DNA of 6,980 bases from Desulfobacterales bacterium (GTDB lineage: Bacteria > Desulfobacterota > Syntrophobacteria > B119-G9): NCBI GenBank assembly GCA_026992215.1, contig JALXAI010000177.1, positions 1 through 6,980 of the forward strand, written 5' to 3'. How positions within the stretch are numbered: the stretch's first letter is position 1; each line of letters starts with the position of its first letter. The notes under the pieces were generated by a model that was not told where the DNA came from, did no database searches, and saw only the letters and a list, made by a program, of their open reading frames with translations. A program made the translations under genes and the position numbers. Positions 5,462 through 6,980 of this stretch are shown piece by piece.

Positions 5462-6814
5462 CTACCCGGAAACAAGATAGTTCATGAACAGCGTGGCTAG
5501 TCCGAGAAACGAAAAAAAACCGCCAACGTCCGTTGCCGTTGTCACGAATATGCTTGACCCGAGCGCCGGATCCAGCCTGAAGCTGTTCAGCGCAATAGGC
5601 ACCAGTGTTCCGAAAAGGGCCGCGATAACCAGGTTCGCAATCATTGCAACGCAAATTATAACGCCAAGCCACGGGTTTTTGTACCACAAGAAAGCAATGA
5701 ACCCCATGACGATTCCGTTTACCAGGCCGCTCAGAAAGCCTACTCTAAGCTCCTTCATTAGAGCGTAAACGTTACCCAGTTTCTTTAACTCGCCAAGTGT
5801 CAAACTCCTGACCATGACGGTCAGGGTTTGCGTGCCGGCATTTCCGCCCATCCCGGCCACTATGGGCATCAGTACGGCAAGGGCCACGTATTTGCTGATG
5901 GTGTCACTGAACAGGCTTACCACGTACGAGGCAAGAATAGCGGTGGCCAGGTTGATCAGCAGCCATGGAATGCGCATCTTGGCGGATTCGATCACGGGCG
6001 TGCTTACCTGCTCCTCAACGTCAAGATTGGCCAGAAGATACATGTCTTCCGTTGCTTCATCGGTCATAACATCAAATATGTCATCGAAGGTAATCACTCC
6101 GACCAGACGGTTTTCCTCGTCCACCACGGGCATCGCCAGAAAGTCATACTTGTTCATTTCCATGGCCACTTCCTCGATGTCATCGTCCACGCGCACCGAA
6201 ATAACATTCTTGTCCATGACATCGGAAACCTTCTGATCAGGATCGGCCATGATTATGTCCCTTAAGGAGAGTATTCCAATAAGTCGCTGCTGTCGATCCA
6301 CAACGTAAACGTAGTAAATGGTTTCCTTGATGGGCGCCTGCTGGCGCAGATGTTCCCACGCCTCTTTTATCGTTAACTCCGGCCACAGGAACGCGTAGTC
6401 TGTGGTCATAAACGCACCGGCGGTATTCTCTTCGTACTGTATGAGATCCTGGATGTTCTGGCGCTCTTTCTGAACCAGCGATGATAGTATGCTCTCCCTG
6501 AACTCGTCATCAAGATCCTCCAGAAGGTCGGCTCGATCATCGGGACTCATGGCGGATATGAGCCCAATAAGGTATTCCCTGTCCAGCTTGGGGAGGATTG
6601 ATTTTTGCTTCTCCGGCGGCAAGAACTCAAATATTTCCTTGCCGGTATCTATGCTAAGCTTTTGAAAGATTTCGGCAAGCTTATCTTCGCTGTAATTACT
6701 CAGCACTTCTGCTGCATCCGCAGGATGCATCGAGGAAATTATTTCCAGCGTTTCCCTGGTATCCAGCGACCGAATGTCCAGCTCTCCATGCTCCGGTTGA
6801 ATCGTACGGCTCAT
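5462..6814 (-). CDS. mgtE: Magnesium transporter MgtE
   Basis: A 450-residue integral membrane protein, the usual MgtE length, that lets Mg2+ (and sometimes Co2+) enter the cell down its gradient. Seen in order: the N-terminal superhelical regulatory domain with repeated acidic motifs such as MHPADAAEVL (29-38) and MSPDDRADLLEDL (89-101); a CBS pair (about 135-195 and 198-255), where cytosolic Mg2+ binds to close the channel; the connecting helix (about 258-280); and five membrane helices from about residue 283. The pore signature PIVAGMGGNAGTQTL (317-331) and the final helix DPALGSSIFVTTATDVGGFF (415-434) are intact; D429 occupies the place of the ion-selecting aspartate of Thermus MgtE. The ATG follows AGGGAAGG at a spacing of eight bases. 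A strong promoter match lies upstream at 6935-6963. The glycosyltransferase gene follows after 18 bases. No M-box (magnesium riboswitch) sequence is seen in the leader, so control may be mainly at the protein level. The assignment is secure. Confidence 0.98.
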   Translation of the reverse strand: MSRTIQPEHGELDIRSLDTRETLEIISSMHPADAAEVLSNYSEDKLAEIFQKLSIDTGKEIFEFLPPEKQKSILPKLDREYLIGLISAMSPDDRADLLEDLDDEFRESILSSLVQKERQNIQDLIQYEENTAGAFMTTDYAFLWPELTIKEAWEHLRQQAPIKETIYYVYVVDRQQRLIGILSLRDIIMADPDQKVSDVMDKNVISVRVDDDIEEVAMEMNKYDFLAMPVVDEENRLVGVITFDDIFDVMTDEATEDMYLLANLDVEEQVSTPVIESAKMRIPWLLINLATAILASYVVSLFSDTISKYVALAVLMPIVAGMGGNAGTQTLTVMVRSLTLGELKKLGNVYALMKELRVGFLSGLVNGIVMGFIAFLWYKNPWLGVIICVAMIANLVIAALFGTLVPIALNSFRLDPALGSSIFVTTATDVGGFFSFLGLATLFMNYLVSG

Positions 6815-6848
6815 ACTCCAATCCTTCCCTGGTGGTTGTGATTTAATC

Positions 6849-6878
6849 AGAAATTCCAGGTATTATACTGATATTTCT
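6849..6878 (-). promoter_or_regulatory. Leader hairpin upstream of mgtE
   Basis: Read on the minus strand, AGAAAT pairs with ATTTCT (six pairs); after an A-A mismatch, TCAG pairs with CTGG (four pairs including one wobble), leaving an eight-base loop TATAATAC. The hairpin sits inside the mgtE 5' leader, about 35 bases before the start codon and 18 before the ribosome binding site. It is AT-rich and lacks a T-run, so it is not a terminator. It could affect mRNA stability or simply be chance. Confidence 0.3.
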
Positions 6879-6934
6879 CTTCTAATACATCCTAAAAAGA
6901 TCCTACGGTTCAAAAAAGAATACCGGAAGCTACA

Positions 6935-6963
6935 TTTATAAAATTTTGCGAAACGTGCGTCAA
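6935..6963 (-). promoter_or_regulatory. Sigma-A type promoter for mgtE
   Basis: On the minus strand TTGACG (6963-6958) and TATAAA (6940-6935) are separated by exactly 17 bases, each matching the sigma-70/sigma-A consensus at five of six positions. Transcription should begin near 6928, giving a leader of about 113 nt before the mgtE ATG. It is the best promoter match in the window and is correctly placed for the mgtE-glycosyltransferase pair. Confidence 0.7.
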
Positions 6964-6980
6964 ACGCGAGAAAAAAACAA

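Noticed and set aside
5814..6265. Plus-strand open frames of 140-145 codons inside mgtE
   Set aside because: They are antisense to the CBS and membrane region of mgtE and have no recognisable features.
6862..6867. TATAAT as a second mgtE promoter
   Set aside because: No matching -35 at 16-18 bases and no extended -10; it falls in the loop of the leader hairpin.

Overview
The window looks like a piece of chromosome from a Gram-positive, anaerobic Firmicute, probably of the clostridial/Peptococcaceae type (Desulfotomaculum-Pelotomaculum-like). This is inferred from strong GGAGG ribosome binding sites, moderate GC, a bacterial-type prolyl-tRNA synthetase with an insertion (editing) domain, an iron-sulfur-flavoprotein-like redox protein, and an FmdB-type zinc ribbon. 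No species can be named from the sequence alone. Nothing suggests a phage, plasmid or insertion sequence.

Layout. Bases 1-45 are the 3' end of a 5S rRNA, the end of an rRNA operon lying to the left, closed by a clean intrinsic terminator (73-97). A plus-strand gene (200-1051) follows, encoding a flavodoxin-fold protein with a four-cysteine cluster and a C-terminal zinc-ribbon-like segment. It converges on a small minus-strand zinc-ribbon gene (1257-1460). Between their stop codons lies the oddest object in the window: a GC-rich element (1061-1191) bounded by perfect 10-bp complementary ends, with a second perfect 8-bp helix nested inside and two further hairpins. An AT-rich gap of about 500 bases (1461-1969) then holds only a doubtful 63-codon cysteine-rich reading frame (1714-1905).

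The plus strand continues with proS (1970-3706) and a metallo-beta-lactamase-fold hydrolase with a TPR-like tail (3769-4608), probably one transcription unit. This converges, with only 19 bases between stop codons, on a minus-strand pair read from right to left: the magnesium transporter gene mgtE (5462-6814) and, 18 bases downstream, a family 2 glycosyltransferase gene (4628-5443). A well-matched sigma-A type promoter (6935-6963) and a leader of roughly 110 nt with a predicted hairpin precede mgtE.

Most of the window is ordinary housekeeping and accessory metabolism: translation, magnesium uptake, surface glycan synthesis and redox. There is no obvious multi-gene novel system. The points worth a second look are the nested-helix element at 1061-1191, a short frame inside it that has its own ribosome binding site, the flavoprotein/zinc-ribbon fusion, and the cysteine-rich small frame ahead of proS.
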